Assembly (NCBI RefSeq): GCF_014651115.1
Contig: NZ_BMWG01000007.1
Location: 62,001-126,000, forward strand
DNA: 64,000 bases
Source of the DNA: Streptomyces inusitatus
GTDB lineage: Bacteria; Actinomycetota; Actinomycetes; Streptomycetales; Streptomycetaceae
Reading direction: 5' to 3'
Shown: piece after piece, positions 42,941 through 52,558 of the stretch
Layout of the letters: every line of letters begins with the position of its first letter
How positions within the stretch are numbered: the stretch's first letter is position 1
Made by a program: the position numbers and the translations under genes
The notes under the pieces: generated by a model
Told to the model about the DNA's origin: nothing
Database searches by the model: none
The model's input: only the letters and a program-made list of their open reading frames with translations

Positions 42941-43945
42941 ATGCCACGACCCTTCACACTCTTCACCGGCCAATGGGCCGACCTGCCCCTGGAAGAGGTC
43001 TGCCGACTCGCCCGCGACTTCGGCTACGACGGCCTGGAACTCGCCTGCTGGGGAGACCACTTCGAAGTCGACCGCGCACTCAACGACCCCGCCTACCTCC
43101 CCGGCCGGCACGCCCTCCTGGAGAAGTACGGACTGAGCTGCTGGGCCGTCTCCAACCACCTGGTCGGCCAGGCCGTCTGCGACAACCCCATCGACGAACG
43201 CCACCGCGGCATCCTGCCCGCCAGGATCTGGGGCGACGGCGAACCCGAAGGCGTACGCCGACGAGCCGCCGCCGAACTCCAGGACACCGCCCGCGCCGCC
43301 GCCGCCTTCGGCGTCGACACCGTCGTCGGATTCACCGGCTCCGCCATCTGGCACCTCGTCGCCATGTTCCCACCCGTACCCCCCACCATGATCGACCGAG
43401 GCTACGAGGACTTCGCCGAACGCTGGAACCCCATCCTCGACACCTTCGACGCCGAAGGAGTCCGCTTCGCCCACGAGGTCCACCCCGGCGAGATCGCCTA
43501 CGACTACTGGACCACCCGGCGCGCCCTCACCGCCCTCGGCGACCGCCCCGCCTTCGGCCTCAACTTCGACCCCAGCCACTTCGTCTGGCAGGACATCGAC
43601 CCCGTCGGCTTCCTCTACGACTTCCGCGACCGCATCTACCACGTCGACTGCAAAGAAGCCCGCAGACGACTCGACGGACGCAACGGCCGACTCGGCTCCC
43701 ACCTGCCCTGGGGAGACCCCCGGCGCGGCTGGGACTTCGTCTCCGCCGGACACGGCGACGTCCCTTGGGAAGACGTATTCCGGATGCTGCGCTCCATCGA
43801 CTACCAAGGGCCCGTCTCCGTGGAATGGGAGGACGCCGGAATGGACCGGCTCACCGGCGCGCCCCAGGCACTCGCCCATCTGCGGCAGTTCGACTTCGAC
43901 CCCCCGGCCGCCTCCTTCGACGCCGCCTTCGGATCCGGCGACTGA
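42941..43945 (+). CDS. sugar phosphate isomerase/epimerase (IolE-like TIM barrel)
   Basis: 334 residues. The AP-endonuclease-2-type TIM barrel is clear: [29 protein letters not shown] and [23 protein letters not shown], then [12 protein letters not shown] and GPVSVEWED. Metal-binding Glu and His lie in [14 protein letters not shown] and VSVEWED. Members dehydrate or epimerise keto-inositols and sugars; it likely acts after the Gfo/Idh oxidation. Confidence 0.9.
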   Translation: MPRPFTLFTGQWADLPLEEVCRLARDFGYDGLELACWGDHFEVDRALNDPAYLPGRHALLEKYGLSCWAVSNHLVGQAVCDNPIDERHRGILPARIWGDGEPEGVRRRAAAELQDTARAAAAFGVDTVVGFTGSAIWHLVAMFPPVPPTMIDRGYEDFAERWNPILDTFDAEGVRFAHEVHPGEIAYDYWTTRRALTALGDRPAFGLNFDPSHFVWQDIDPVGFLYDFRDRIYHVDCKEARRRLDGRNGRLGSHLPWGDPRRGWDFVSAGHGDVPWEDVFRMLRSIDYQGPVSVEWEDAGMDRLTGAPQALAHLRQFDFDPPAASFDAAFGSGD

Positions 43946-44224
43946 CACCCCCGGCACCCTCACCACAGGCCCTCACCACAGGCCCTCACCATAGGCCCGG
44001 ACCGGCCGGCCGGCCCCGCCGCCGTACCGCTCCGCCATGCCCCGGCCCGGCTTTGTCCTGTCGCGGGGGAAAGGCCGACTTAGGCACCACGCAAGGGCTA
44101 TCCGATCCGTACCTACGCGTCTACCGTCCCAGATGTGTACAGCACCTAGGTCGTGCCCGGTGTGACGGCGCACTCCGGTTCCACGGCAGCCCGCCCGCCC
44201 GACCGGTCCATTCCGGAGGATCAC
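43946..44224. other. 279-bp gap with CCCTCACCACAGG repeats
   Basis: Three near-copies of CCCTCACCACAGG run directly after the isomerase stop (43960-43995). The rest is the leader of the large secreted protein, with a perfect GGAGGA 4 nt before the GTG at 44225. No small gene is seen. Confidence 0.55.
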
Positions 44225-47200
44225 GTGCACGCGAACCCGCACAGGAACCCCCCAGCCCGAAGGACACGACCACGACCAGGGCCACTGCCACAGTCCTGGC
44301 CACAGCCACAGCCACGGCCACGAGCGCGCCGCACCCTCGCACTCGTCACCGGCCTCCTGCTCGCCGCCTCCACCCTCGCCCTCGGCGCGCCCCAGGCCGC
44401 CGCCGACCCCGCCCCGGACCCGGCAGCCGAACAGTTCCAGCAGGTCACCCTGGCCAAGGGCGCGGCCGAGACCGGCGAGCCCATATCACTGGCCGTCCTC
44501 CCCGACCGCAGTGTGCTGCACACCTCCCGCAACGGCGAACTGCGGCTCACCGACAGCGCGGGCACCACCCGCCTCGCCGGCACCGTCCCCGTCTACACCC
44601 ACGACGAGGAAGGCCTCCAGGGCATCGGCCTCGACCCCGGGTTCAGCGAGAACCGCTTCATCTATCTGTACTACGCCCCGCCCCTGGCCACCCCGGCGGG
44701 CGACGCCCCCGCCACCGGCACCGCCGCCGACTTCGCCCGCTTCGACGGCGTCAACCGGCTCTCCCGCTTCGTCCTCAAGCCCGACGGCACCCTCGACAAC
44801 GCCAGCGAGAAGAAGATCCTCGACGTCCCCGCGACCCGGGGCATCTGCTGCCACGTCGGCGGGGACATCGACTTCGACGCACAGGGCAACCTCTATCTGT
44901 CGACCGGCGACGACTCCAACCCCTTCGCCTCCGACGGATACACCCCCATCGACGAACGGCCCGGCCGCAACCCCGCCTACGACGCCCGCCGCACCTCCGC
45001 CAACACCGACGACCTGCGCGGCAAAATCCTCCGCATCAAGGTCGCCGCCGACGGCTCCTACACCGTCCCCACCGGCAACCTCTTCGCGCCCGGCACCGCC
45101 AGGACCCGCCCCGAGATCTACGCGATGGGCTTCCGCAACCCCTTCCGCTTCAGCGTCGACCGGAAGACCGGCCACCTCTACGTCGGCGACTACGGCCCCG
45201 ACGCGGCCGCCGCCGACCCCGCCCGCGGCCCGGCCGGAAAAGTCGGCTTCGTACGCGTCACCGGCCCCGGAAACTTCGGCTGGCCCCTCTGCAACGTCGC
45301 CGGCGAGCCCTACGTCGACTACGACTTCGCCACCAAGACCCCCGGAGCCGCCTTCAACTGCGCGGCCCCCAAGAACGACTCCCCCCACAACACCGGACTC
45401 GTCGATCTGCCCGCCGCGCAGAAAGCGTGGATCGTCTACGACGGCGGCTCACTGCCCGCCTTCGGCAGCGGCTCCGAATCCCCCATGGGCGGACCCGTCT
45501 ACCGCTATGACCCCGCCAACCCCTCCCTGGTCAAATTCCCCGAGGCCTACGACGGCGACTACTTCGCCGGAGAATTCGGCCGCCGCTGGATCAAACGCAT
45601 CGAACAGGGCCCCGACGGCGCCGTCAGCACCATCAACCCCTTCCCCTGGACCGGCACCCAGGTCATGGACATGGCCTTCGGCCCCGACGGCGCGCTCTAT
45701 GTACTCGACTACGGCACCGCCTGGTTCGGCGGCGACCACAACTCCGCCCTCTACCGCATCGAGAACGCCACCGGCGGACGCTCGCCCGTCGCCGAGGCCA
45801 CCGCGAACAGAACCTCCGGGAAAGCACCGCTGAGCGTAGCCTTCTCCTCCGCAGGCACCACCGACGCCGACGGCGACACCCTCACCCACCACTGGGACTT
45901 CGGCGACGGCACCACCTCCACCGAAGCCAACCCCACCCACGTCTACCGCACCAACGGCACCTACACCGCCACCCTCACCGCCAAAGACCCCAGCGGCCGC
46001 ACCGGATCCGCCGGCGTCCGCGTCGTCGTCGGCAACACCGCCCCCAAAGTCACCCTCCAACTCCCCCAAGACGGATCCCTCTTCAGCTTTGGCGACGAGA
46101 TCCCCTTCAAGGTCAAGGCCACCGACGCCGAGGACGGCACCGTCGACTGCGCCAAAATCAAAGTCAGCTACATCCTCGGCCACGACAGCCACGGCCACCC
46201 CATCACCTCCGCCAACGGATGCACCGGCACCATCAAAACCTCGTCCGACGGCGGACACGACCCCAACGCCAACATCTTCGGCGTCTTCGACGCCGAATAC
46301 ACCGACGGCGGAGGCGGCGGCCAGGCCCCCCTCACCACCCACGACCAAGTACAACTCCAGCCCCGCCACCGCCAGGCCGAGCACTACACCGGATCGGCCG
46401 GCGTCCGCACCTACAACAAAGCCACCGCCAACGGCGGCAAAACCGTCGGCGACATCCACAACGACGACTGGATCTCCTTCAAGCCCTACAACCTGACCGG
46501 ATCCACCAAACTCACCGCCCGGATCTCCTCCAACGGAGCCGGCGGCTTCCTCGAAGTCCGCACCGGATCCGCCGGCGGCACCATCCTCGGATCCAGCGCC
46601 GTCCCCGTCACCGGCGGCTGGGAGACCTTCCAGGACATCGACATCGCCCTGAGATCCGTCCCCAAGAAAACCACCGAACTCTTCCTCGTCTTCAAGGGCG
46701 GCAGCGGAGCCCTCTACGACCTCGACGACTTCATCCTCTCCAACAGCCCCCGCGACCGGACCGCCAAACGCGTCCTCGTCTTCTCCAAAACCGCCGGCTA
46801 CCGCCACGACTCCATCCCCACCGGCATCACCGCACTCAAAGAACTCGGCAGAACCAGCAACATCACCGTCGACTCCACCGAGACCGCAGGACAGTTCACC
46901 ACCAGCAACCTCGCCCGCTACGACGCCGTCGTCTTCCTCTCCACCACCGGAAACGTCCTCAACGCGGCCCAGCAACAAGCCTTCGAGAACTACATCACCA
47001 CCGGCGGCGCCTACCTCGGCGTCCACGCCGCCGCCGACACCGAGTACGACTGGCCCTTCTACGGCGAACTCGTCGGCGCGTACTTCAGCTCCCACCCCCG
47101 AATCCAGCCCGCCACCGTCCGCGTCGAAGACCACAGCCACCCCGCCACCCAGCACCTCGGCCAGGAATGGCAGCGCACCGACGAGTGGTACAACTACGCC

Positions 47201-47986
47201 GCCAACCCCCGAGACCGCACCCGAGTCCTCGCCACCCTCGACGAGACCACCTACGAGGGCGGCACCATGAACGGCGACCACCCCATCGCCTGGTGCCAGA
47301 CCTACCAGGGCGGCCGCTCCTTCTACACCGGCGGCGGACACACCAAGACCTCCTACGCCGAACCCGACTTCCGCCAACACCTCCTCGGCGCACTGCGCTA
47401 CGCCTCCGGACAGGTCACGGCCGACTGCCGGCCCAAGACCGGCGAACGAGCCCTCTTCAACGGCAAGACCCTCAACGGCTGGAAGCAGGCCGGACCCGGG
47501 AAATTCACCGTCGCCAACGCCGAACTGCGCACCGAGGACGGCATGGGAATGCTCTGGTACCAGGCCAGAGAACTCCACTCCTACACCCTCGAACTGGACT
47601 GGAAGATCACCGGCGACTCCAACTCCGGAGTCTTCATCGGCTTCCCCGCCTCCGACGACCCCTGGTCCGCCGTCAACCACGGCTACGAGATCCAGATCGA
47701 CGCCACCGACACCCCCGACCGCACCACCGGCTCCGTCTACGGCTTCAAATCCGCCGACCTCAGAGCCCGCGACCGGGTACTGCGACCCCCGGGCCAGTGG
47801 AACACCTACGAGATCAAGGTCCGAGGCGAGAACGTCCAAGTCTTCCTGAACGGCTCCAAGATCAACAGCTTCACCAACACCGACCCCGAACGCAGCCTCG
47901 CCGACGGACACATCGGCCTCCAGAACCACGGACCCGACGACCAGGTCTCCTTCCGCGACATCACCCTCAAGGAACTCCCCGGCTGA
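44225..47986 (+). CDS. large exported sugar dehydrogenase / PKD / CBM / ThuA / DUF1080 protein
   Basis: 1253 residues, one of the largest in the window. Order: basic N-terminus with a signal (about 33-62); a PQQ-type glucose/sorbosone dehydrogenase propeller (about 70-500, with GLQGIGLDPGFSENRFIYLY, CCHVGGDIDFDAQGN and LYLSTGDDS); a PKD domain (about 528-600, WDFGDGTTS); a CBM6-like module (about 715-840); a ThuA domain (about 848-1065, VLVFSKTAGYRHDSI and YLGVHAAADTEYDWP); and a DUF1080 / 3-keto-disaccharide hydrolase domain (about 1075-1250, ALFNGKTLNGWK). It could oxidise a glycoside to its 3-keto form, bind it and hydrolyse it outside the cell. Confidence 0.9.
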   Translation: MHANPHRNPPARRTRPRPGPLPQSWPQPQPRPRARRTLALVTGLLLAASTLALGAPQAAADPAPDPAAEQFQQVTLAKGAAETGEPISLAVLPDRSVLHTSRNGELRLTDSAGTTRLAGTVPVYTHDEEGLQGIGLDPGFSENRFIYLYYAPPLATPAGDAPATGTAADFARFDGVNRLSRFVLKPDGTLDNASEKKILDVPATRGICCHVGGDIDFDAQGNLYLSTGDDSNPFASDGYTPIDERPGRNPAYDARRTSANTDDLRGKILRIKVAADGSYTVPTGNLFAPGTARTRPEIYAMGFRNPFRFSVDRKTGHLYVGDYGPDAAAADPARGPAGKVGFVRVTGPGNFGWPLCNVAGEPYVDYDFATKTPGAAFNCAAPKNDSPHNTGLVDLPAAQKAWIVYDGGSLPAFGSGSESPMGGPVYRYDPANPSLVKFPEAYDGDYFAGEFGRRWIKRIEQGPDGAVSTINPFPWTGTQVMDMAFGPDGALYVLDYGTAWFGGDHNSALYRIENATGGRSPVAEATANRTSGKAPLSVAFSSAGTTDADGDTLTHHWDFGDGTTSTEANPTHVYRTNGTYTATLTAKDPSGRTGSAGVRVVVGNTAPKVTLQLPQDGSLFSFGDEIPFKVKATDAEDGTVDCAKIKVSYILGHDSHGHPITSANGCTGTIKTSSDGGHDPNANIFGVFDAEYTDGGGGGQAPLTTHDQVQLQPRHRQAEHYTGSAGVRTYNKATANGGKTVGDIHNDDWISFKPYNLTGSTKLTARISSNGAGGFLEVRTGSAGGTILGSSAVPVTGGWETFQDIDIALRSVPKKTTELFLVFKGGSGALYDLDDFILSNSPRDRTAKRVLVFSKTAGYRHDSIPTGITALKELGRTSNITVDSTETAGQFTTSNLARYDAVVFLSTTGNVLNAAQQQAFENYITTGGAYLGVHAAADTEYDWPFYGELVGAYFSSHPRIQPATVRVEDHSHPATQHLGQEWQRTDEWYNYAANPRDRTRVLATLDETTYEGGTMNGDHPIAWCQTYQGGRSFYTGGGHTKTSYAEPDFRQHLLGALRYASGQVTADCRPKTGERALFNGKTLNGWKQAGPGKFTVANAELRTEDGMGMLWYQARELHSYTLELDWKITGDSNSGVFIGFPASDDPWSAVNHGYEIQIDATDTPDRTTGSVYGFKSADLRARDRVLRPPGQWNTYEIKVRGENVQVFLNGSKINSFTNTDPERSLADGHIGLQNHGPDDQVSFRDITLKELPG

Positions 47987-48077
47987 CCCACCCCACCCAC
48001 GGCGACGGGCGAGGAGACGCCGTACCCCCGCCCGCCGCCCCACCCCCCGAAACACCAGCCAGAAAGGCGAGCGGTAC

Positions 48078-49199
48078 GTGCCGAACGAGAGAACGCACAC
48101 CGGAGTCTGGCTCATCGGAGCACGCGGCTCCGTCGCCACCACCACCATCGCCGGATGCGCGGCACTCACCGCCGGACTGCACCCGCCCACCGGCCTCCTC
48201 ACCGAAACCCCACCCTTCGCCCACGCACACCTCCCCGCCCTCGACTCCCTCGTCTTCGGCGGCCACGACACCACCGACTGCCCCCTGCCCAAACGCGCCG
48301 AAGCCCTCACCGCCGCAGGCGTACTGCCCCACGGACTCACCCCCGCCATCCACACCGAACTCACCACCGCCGACCGGGCCATCCGCCCCGGCGGCCCCCA
48401 ACCCGGCGACACCCGCACCGACGAACAGCTCATCCAGCGATTCACCGCCGACATCACCGACTTCCGCGAACACCACAACCTCACCCGCGTCGTCGTCATC
48501 AACCTCGCCTCCACCGAACCCCCACCCCCGCCCCACACCACCCGCCTCACCCCCAGCTCCCTCTACGCCGCGGCAGCCCTCCGCACCGGCTCCCCCTACA
48601 TCAACTTCACCCCCTCCACCGGACTCCGCACCCCCGCCCTCGCCCACACCGCCACAGCACCCGGCGCGCCACCCCACGCGGGCCGCGACGGCAAAACCGG
48701 ACAGACCCTGCTCCGCTCCGTACTCGCCCCCATGCTCACGCAGCGCGCCCTCACCGTCCGCGCCTGGTCCGGCACCAATCTCCTCGGCGGCGGAGACGGC
48801 GCCGCCCTCGCCGACCCGGCCGCCGCGGCCGCCAAGAACAAGGGCAAGGAACGCGTCCTCACCGACACCCTCGGCCACACCCCCGAGGGCGTCGTCCACA
48901 TCGACGAGGTCCCCGCCCTCGGCGAATGGAAGACCGCCTGGGACCACATCGCCTTCGACGGCTTCCTCGGCTCCCGCACGATCCTCCAGACCATCTGGCA
49001 GGGCTGCGACTCCGCACTCGCCGCCCCCCTCGTCCTCGACCTCGCCCGGCTGGCCGCCCGCGCCCAGGAAGCCGGACTCACCGGCCCCCTGCCCCAGCTC
49101 GGCTTCTACTTCAAGGACCCCGACGGCGGCCCCGCCTCCCTCCACGAACAGTTCACCGAACTCCTCGCCCTCGCCCGGCGCCTGGGGGAGACCCGATGA
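48078..49199 (+). CDS. inositol-3-phosphate-synthase-like cyclase (MIPS family)
   Basis: 373 residues. NAD-binding LIGARGSVATTTIAGCAAL, catalytic-site KTGQTLLRSVLAPML, WSGTNLLGGGDGAAL, ...AKNKGKE and the FDGFLGSRTILQTIWQGCDS region are as in true MIPS, which folds glucose-6-phosphate into a carbocycle via an NAD-bound enediol and aldol closure. Starts at GTG 48078. The stop overlaps the UbiA gene (ATGA). I infer a cyclitol phosphate, not necessarily 1L-myo-inositol-1-phosphate. Confidence 0.88.
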   Translation: MPNERTHTGVWLIGARGSVATTTIAGCAALTAGLHPPTGLLTETPPFAHAHLPALDSLVFGGHDTTDCPLPKRAEALTAAGVLPHGLTPAIHTELTTADRAIRPGGPQPGDTRTDEQLIQRFTADITDFREHHNLTRVVVINLASTEPPPPPHTTRLTPSSLYAAAALRTGSPYINFTPSTGLRTPALAHTATAPGAPPHAGRDGKTGQTLLRSVLAPMLTQRALTVRAWSGTNLLGGGDGAALADPAAAAAKNKGKERVLTDTLGHTPEGVVHIDEVPALGEWKTAWDHIAFDGFLGSRTILQTIWQGCDSALAAPLVLDLARLAARAQEAGLTGPLPQLGFYFKDPDGGPASLHEQFTELLALARRLGETR

Positions 49200-50242
49200 C
49201 CCTCCTGGGCCGCATCGCCCGCCCCCGCCCCCCGGCCACCCGCCTCCGCACCGCACTCCACCGCCTCACCGCCCCCGCCCCCCGGTACACACCCGCCCCC
49301 GCCCACTCCCGAAGCACCGCACCGAACCAGGACCGGCGGACACCAAGAGACCGGCTGTGGGCCTGGGCCGAACTCCTCCGGGTCTCCGCACTCGCCACCG
49401 TCCCCGGCGACACCCTCACCGGCGCCGCCACCCTCGGCATCCGCCCCAACCGAGGCACCGCGCTCGCACTCGGAGCCTCCCTCTGCCTCTACGAGGCCGG
49501 CATGGCCCTCAACGACTGGGCCGACCGCGAGGAAGACACCAGAGACCGCCCCCACCGGCCCATCCCCTCAGGGCGCATCACCCCCACCGCCGCCCTCACC
49601 GCGGCCACCGTCCTCACCGCCGCCGGCCTCACCCTCGCCGCCCGAGCCGGCCGCCCCGCACTGACCGTCGCCACCACCCTCGCCGCCACCGTCTGGGCCT
49701 ACGACCTCCACCTCAAACACACCCCCGCCGGCCCCGCGACGATGGGCGCGGCAAGAGCACTCGACCTCCTCCTCGGAGCCACCGCCACCGCACGTCCGCA
49801 GCGGAAACCGCCCACCGCCGCCCTCCGCACCGCGCTCCCCGCCGCCCTCACCCTCGCCGCCCACACCTGCTCCGTCACCGCCGTCTCACGACACGAAGCA
49901 CACGGCGGCTCCACCACCGCCCCCCTCACCGCCCTCGCCACCACCCTCACGATCGCCGCCCTCACCGCCACCGGCCCCTCATCACCCCCCGCACGACTCC
50001 TGCGCACCGCCCTCGCCACCCGCTACGCACAGACCGCCGCCACCCCCTACCTCCACGCCGCGCTCAACCCCTCCCCGCCCCTCACCCAACACGCCGTCGG
50101 CAGCGGCATCCGCGCCCTCATCCCCCTCCAATCCGCCCTCGCCGCCCACCACCACAGCCCCACCGGCACCCTCACCGCCCTCACCCTCATGACCCTCGCC
50201 CCCCTCGCCCGCGGACTCGCCCGGAGGATCACCCCCACATGA
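49196..50242 (+). CDS. eboC: UbiA-like (EboC-like) prenyltransferase-fold membrane protein
   Basis: 348 residues, about eight hydrophobic helices. The first Asp-rich motif is complete, NDWADREEDTRDRPHRPIPSG (NDxxDxxxD), and YDLHLKHTP lies where the second motif should be but without its DxxxD. The UbiA family attaches prenyl chains to aromatic or cyclitol acceptors. The incomplete second motif is typical of the EboC branch and may mean a different donor. Coupled by overlap on both sides. Confidence 0.75.
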   Translation: MTLLGRIARPRPPATRLRTALHRLTAPAPRYTPAPAHSRSTAPNQDRRTPRDRLWAWAELLRVSALATVPGDTLTGAATLGIRPNRGTALALGASLCLYEAGMALNDWADREEDTRDRPHRPIPSGRITPTAALTAATVLTAAGLTLAARAGRPALTVATTLAATVWAYDLHLKHTPAGPATMGAARALDLLLGATATARPQRKPPTAALRTALPAALTLAAHTCSVTAVSRHEAHGGSTTAPLTALATTLTIAALTATGPSSPPARLLRTALATRYAQTAATPYLHAALNPSPPLTQHAVGSGIRALIPLQSALAAHHHSPTGTLTALTLMTLAPLARGLARRITPT

Positions 50243-51111
50243 GGCCCGCCCCCACCCACCCACACCCCCTCCACTACGGCTACGGCACCAACGGACTCAC
50301 CGACCTACGCCTCGACGACGCCCTCGCCCTCCTGGCCGACCTCGGCTACGACGGCGTCGGACTCACCCTCGACCACATGCACCTCGACCCCCTCGCCCCC
50401 GACCTCCCCGCCCGCACCCGGCACACCGCCACCCGGCTCGCCGAACTCGGCCTCCACGTCACCATCGAAACCGGAGCCCGCTACATCCTGGACCCCCGCC
50501 ACAAACACGGCCCCTCCCTCCTCGACCCCGACCCCGACGCCCGCGCCACCCGCACCGACCTCCTCATCACCGCCCTCCACATCGCCGCCGACCTCGGAGC
50601 CCACGCCGTCCACTGCTTCAGCGGCACCACCCCCCACCACACCGACCCCGCCACCGCCTGGAAACGCCTGGCGGAATCCCTCACCCCAGCACTCCACGCC
50701 GCACACACCGCCGGAATCCCCCTCGCCATCGAACCCGAACCCGGCCACCTCCTCGCCACCCTCGACGACTTCCACCACCTGCGCGGACTCCTCGGCGACC
50801 CCGAACCCCTCGGACTCACCCTCGACATCGGCCACTGCCAATGCCTCGAAGACCAGCCCCCCGCCGACTGCGTCCGCACCGCCGCCCCCTGGCTCCGCCA
50901 CGTCCAGATCGAGGACATGCGCCGAGGCATCCACGAACACCTCCCCCTCGGCGACGGCGACATCGACTTCCCACCCGTACTCCACGCCCTCACCGACATC
51001 GGCTACCAGGGCCTCACCGTCGTAGAACTGCCCCGCCACTCCCACGCGGGACCCGAACTCGCCCGCACCTCACTCGAATTCCTCCGAACCCAGGAAGCGA
51101 CCGCGTGCTGA
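50239..51111 (+). CDS. sugar phosphate isomerase/epimerase TIM barrel
   Basis: 290 residues. DLGYDGVGLTLDHMHLDP, GLHVTIETGARYILDP, LAIEPEPGHLLAT, LTLDIGHCQC and LRHVQIEDMRRGIHEHLPLG show the classic metal-dependent barrel. The ATG overlaps the UbiA-like stop. In Ebo loci a TIM barrel accompanies the cyclase; it may isomerise the keto-sugar phosphate precursor or product. Confidence 0.82.
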   Translation: MRPAPTHPHPLHYGYGTNGLTDLRLDDALALLADLGYDGVGLTLDHMHLDPLAPDLPARTRHTATRLAELGLHVTIETGARYILDPRHKHGPSLLDPDPDARATRTDLLITALHIAADLGAHAVHCFSGTTPHHTDPATAWKRLAESLTPALHAAHTAGIPLAIEPEPGHLLATLDDFHHLRGLLGDPEPLGLTLDIGHCQCLEDQPPADCVRTAAPWLRHVQIEDMRRGIHEHLPLGDGDIDFPPVLHALTDIGYQGLTVVELPRHSHAGPELARTSLEFLRTQEATAC

Positions 51112-51701
51112 CCCCCCGCACCGAACTCGACACCCGCCTCGACGCCACCGCCCGCACCTGGCTCGACCACGCCCTCACCGAAGCCACCACCCGCCAACCC
51201 GCCTGGGAGACCCGATTCGCCACCGCCGGCCGCCACTGCGGCAGGCACAACGCCGACCCCGTACGCGCCCTCCTCCTCACCGCGGCCAGACCCGACCCAC
51301 CCACCCTCACCCGCCTCTACCACCACGGCAGCGCCGCCGAACGCCGAGCCCTGCTCCTCGCCCTGCCCCACCTGGACAGCCTCACCCCGCCCACCGCCGC
51401 ACTCCCACTCGTCGAAGACGCCCTGCGCACCAACGACACCCGGCTCATCGCCGCAGCCCTCGGCCCCTACGCCGCCCAACACCTCGACGCCCACTCCTGG
51501 CGGCACGCGATCCTCAAATGCCTCTTCACCGGCGTCCCCCTCGACACCGTCGCCGACCTGGAACACCGAGCCCGAGGCGACCGCGAACTCGCCCGCATGC
51601 TCACCGACTACACCGCCGAACGCACCGCCGCCGGCCGCACCACACCCCCCGACCTGACCCGCGTACAGACCCTGACCGGCGAGCCGCCCAAGGAGACCTG
51701 A
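51105..51701 (+). CDS. eboA: EboA domain protein
   Basis: 198 residues from a GTG that overlaps the previous stop region, with AGGAAG upstream. It is all-alpha: RTWLDHALTEATTRQPAWE and LLLTAARPDPPTLTRLYHHG, then RLIAAALGPYAAQHLD and AILKCLFTGVPL. EboA is a soluble helical protein conserved in ebo clusters, where it is needed for export or processing of cyclitol/scytonemin-type precursors; its biochemical function is not known. Confidence 0.8.
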   Translation: MLTPRTELDTRLDATARTWLDHALTEATTRQPAWETRFATAGRHCGRHNADPVRALLLTAARPDPPTLTRLYHHGSAAERRALLLALPHLDSLTPPTAALPLVEDALRTNDTRLIAAALGPYAAQHLDAHSWRHAILKCLFTGVPLDTVADLEHRARGDRELARMLTDYTAERTAAGRTTPPDLTRVQTLTGEPPKET

Positions 51702-52549
51702 TGCGCATCTTCGACCCGCACATCCACATGACCTCCCGCACCACGGACGACTACCAGGCCATGCACACGGCAGGCATCCGCGCCCTCGTCGAACCCGCCT
51801 TCTGGCTGGGCCAGCCCCGCACCTCACCCGCCAGCTTCCACGACTACTTCGACGCACTCCTCGGCTGGGAACCCTTCCGCGCCGCCCAATACGGCATCGC
51901 CCACCACTGCACCATCGCCCTCAACCCCAAAGAGGCCAACGACCCCCGCTGCACACCCGTACTCGAAGAACTGCCCCGCTACCTCGTCAAAGACTCCGTC
52001 GTCGCCGTCGGCGAAATCGGCTACGACTCCATGACCCCCGCCGAGGACACCGCACTCGCCGCCCAACTCCAGCTCGCCGCCGAACACGGCCTGCCCGCCC
52101 TCGTACACACCCCGCACCGCGACAAACTCGCCGGACTCCACCGCACCCTCGACGTCATCCGAGAATCAGACCTCCCCCCGGAACGAGTCCTCCTCGACCA
52201 CCTCAATGAAACAACCGTAGAACACGCCACTGACAGCGGCTGCTGGCTCGGCTTCTCCATCTACCCCGACACCAAGATGGACGAAGACCGCATGGTCACC
52301 CTCCTCCGAACCCACGGAACCGAGAAAATCCTCGTCAACTCGGCCGCCGACTGGGGCAAGAGCGACCCCCTCGCCACCCGCAGAGTCGGCGACGCCATGC
52401 TCACCGCCGGATTCACCGACGACGACGTCGACCAAGTCCTCTGGCGCAACCCCATCACCTTCTACGGACTCAGCGGACGCCTCCAAGTCGACACCACCCC
52501 ACCCCCACCCCTCCACCAGGGAAACTCCATCCTCCGCGGCGGGGAATGA
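51701..52549 (+). CDS. eboB: TatD-family metal-dependent hydrolase (EboB)
   Basis: 282 residues. HxH in FDPHIHMTS, Glu in VAVGEIGYDSM, His in LVHTPHRDK and the Asp/Asn-rich LLDHLNETTVEH give the TatD-type metal site. Its start overlaps the EboA stop by one base. EboB/TatD is a regular member of ebo operons; the substrate may be a phosphoester or nucleic acid but has not been defined. Confidence 0.83.
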   Translation: MRIFDPHIHMTSRTTDDYQAMHTAGIRALVEPAFWLGQPRTSPASFHDYFDALLGWEPFRAAQYGIAHHCTIALNPKEANDPRCTPVLEELPRYLVKDSVVAVGEIGYDSMTPAEDTALAAQLQLAAEHGLPALVHTPHRDKLAGLHRTLDVIRESDLPPERVLLDHLNETTVEHATDSGCWLGFSIYPDTKMDEDRMVTLLRTHGTEKILVNSAADWGKSDPLATRRVGDAMLTAGFTDDDVDQVLWRNPITFYGLSGRLQVDTTPPPPLHQGNSILRGGE

Positions 52550-52558
52550 GAGGCCCCC

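Noticed and set aside
46219..51111. A 1630-codon open frame on the plus strand
   Set aside because: It runs out of frame through the dehydrogenase and cyclase genes and is composed of Arg/Pro/His-rich shadow sequence; only its last part (from 50239) is the real TIM-barrel gene.
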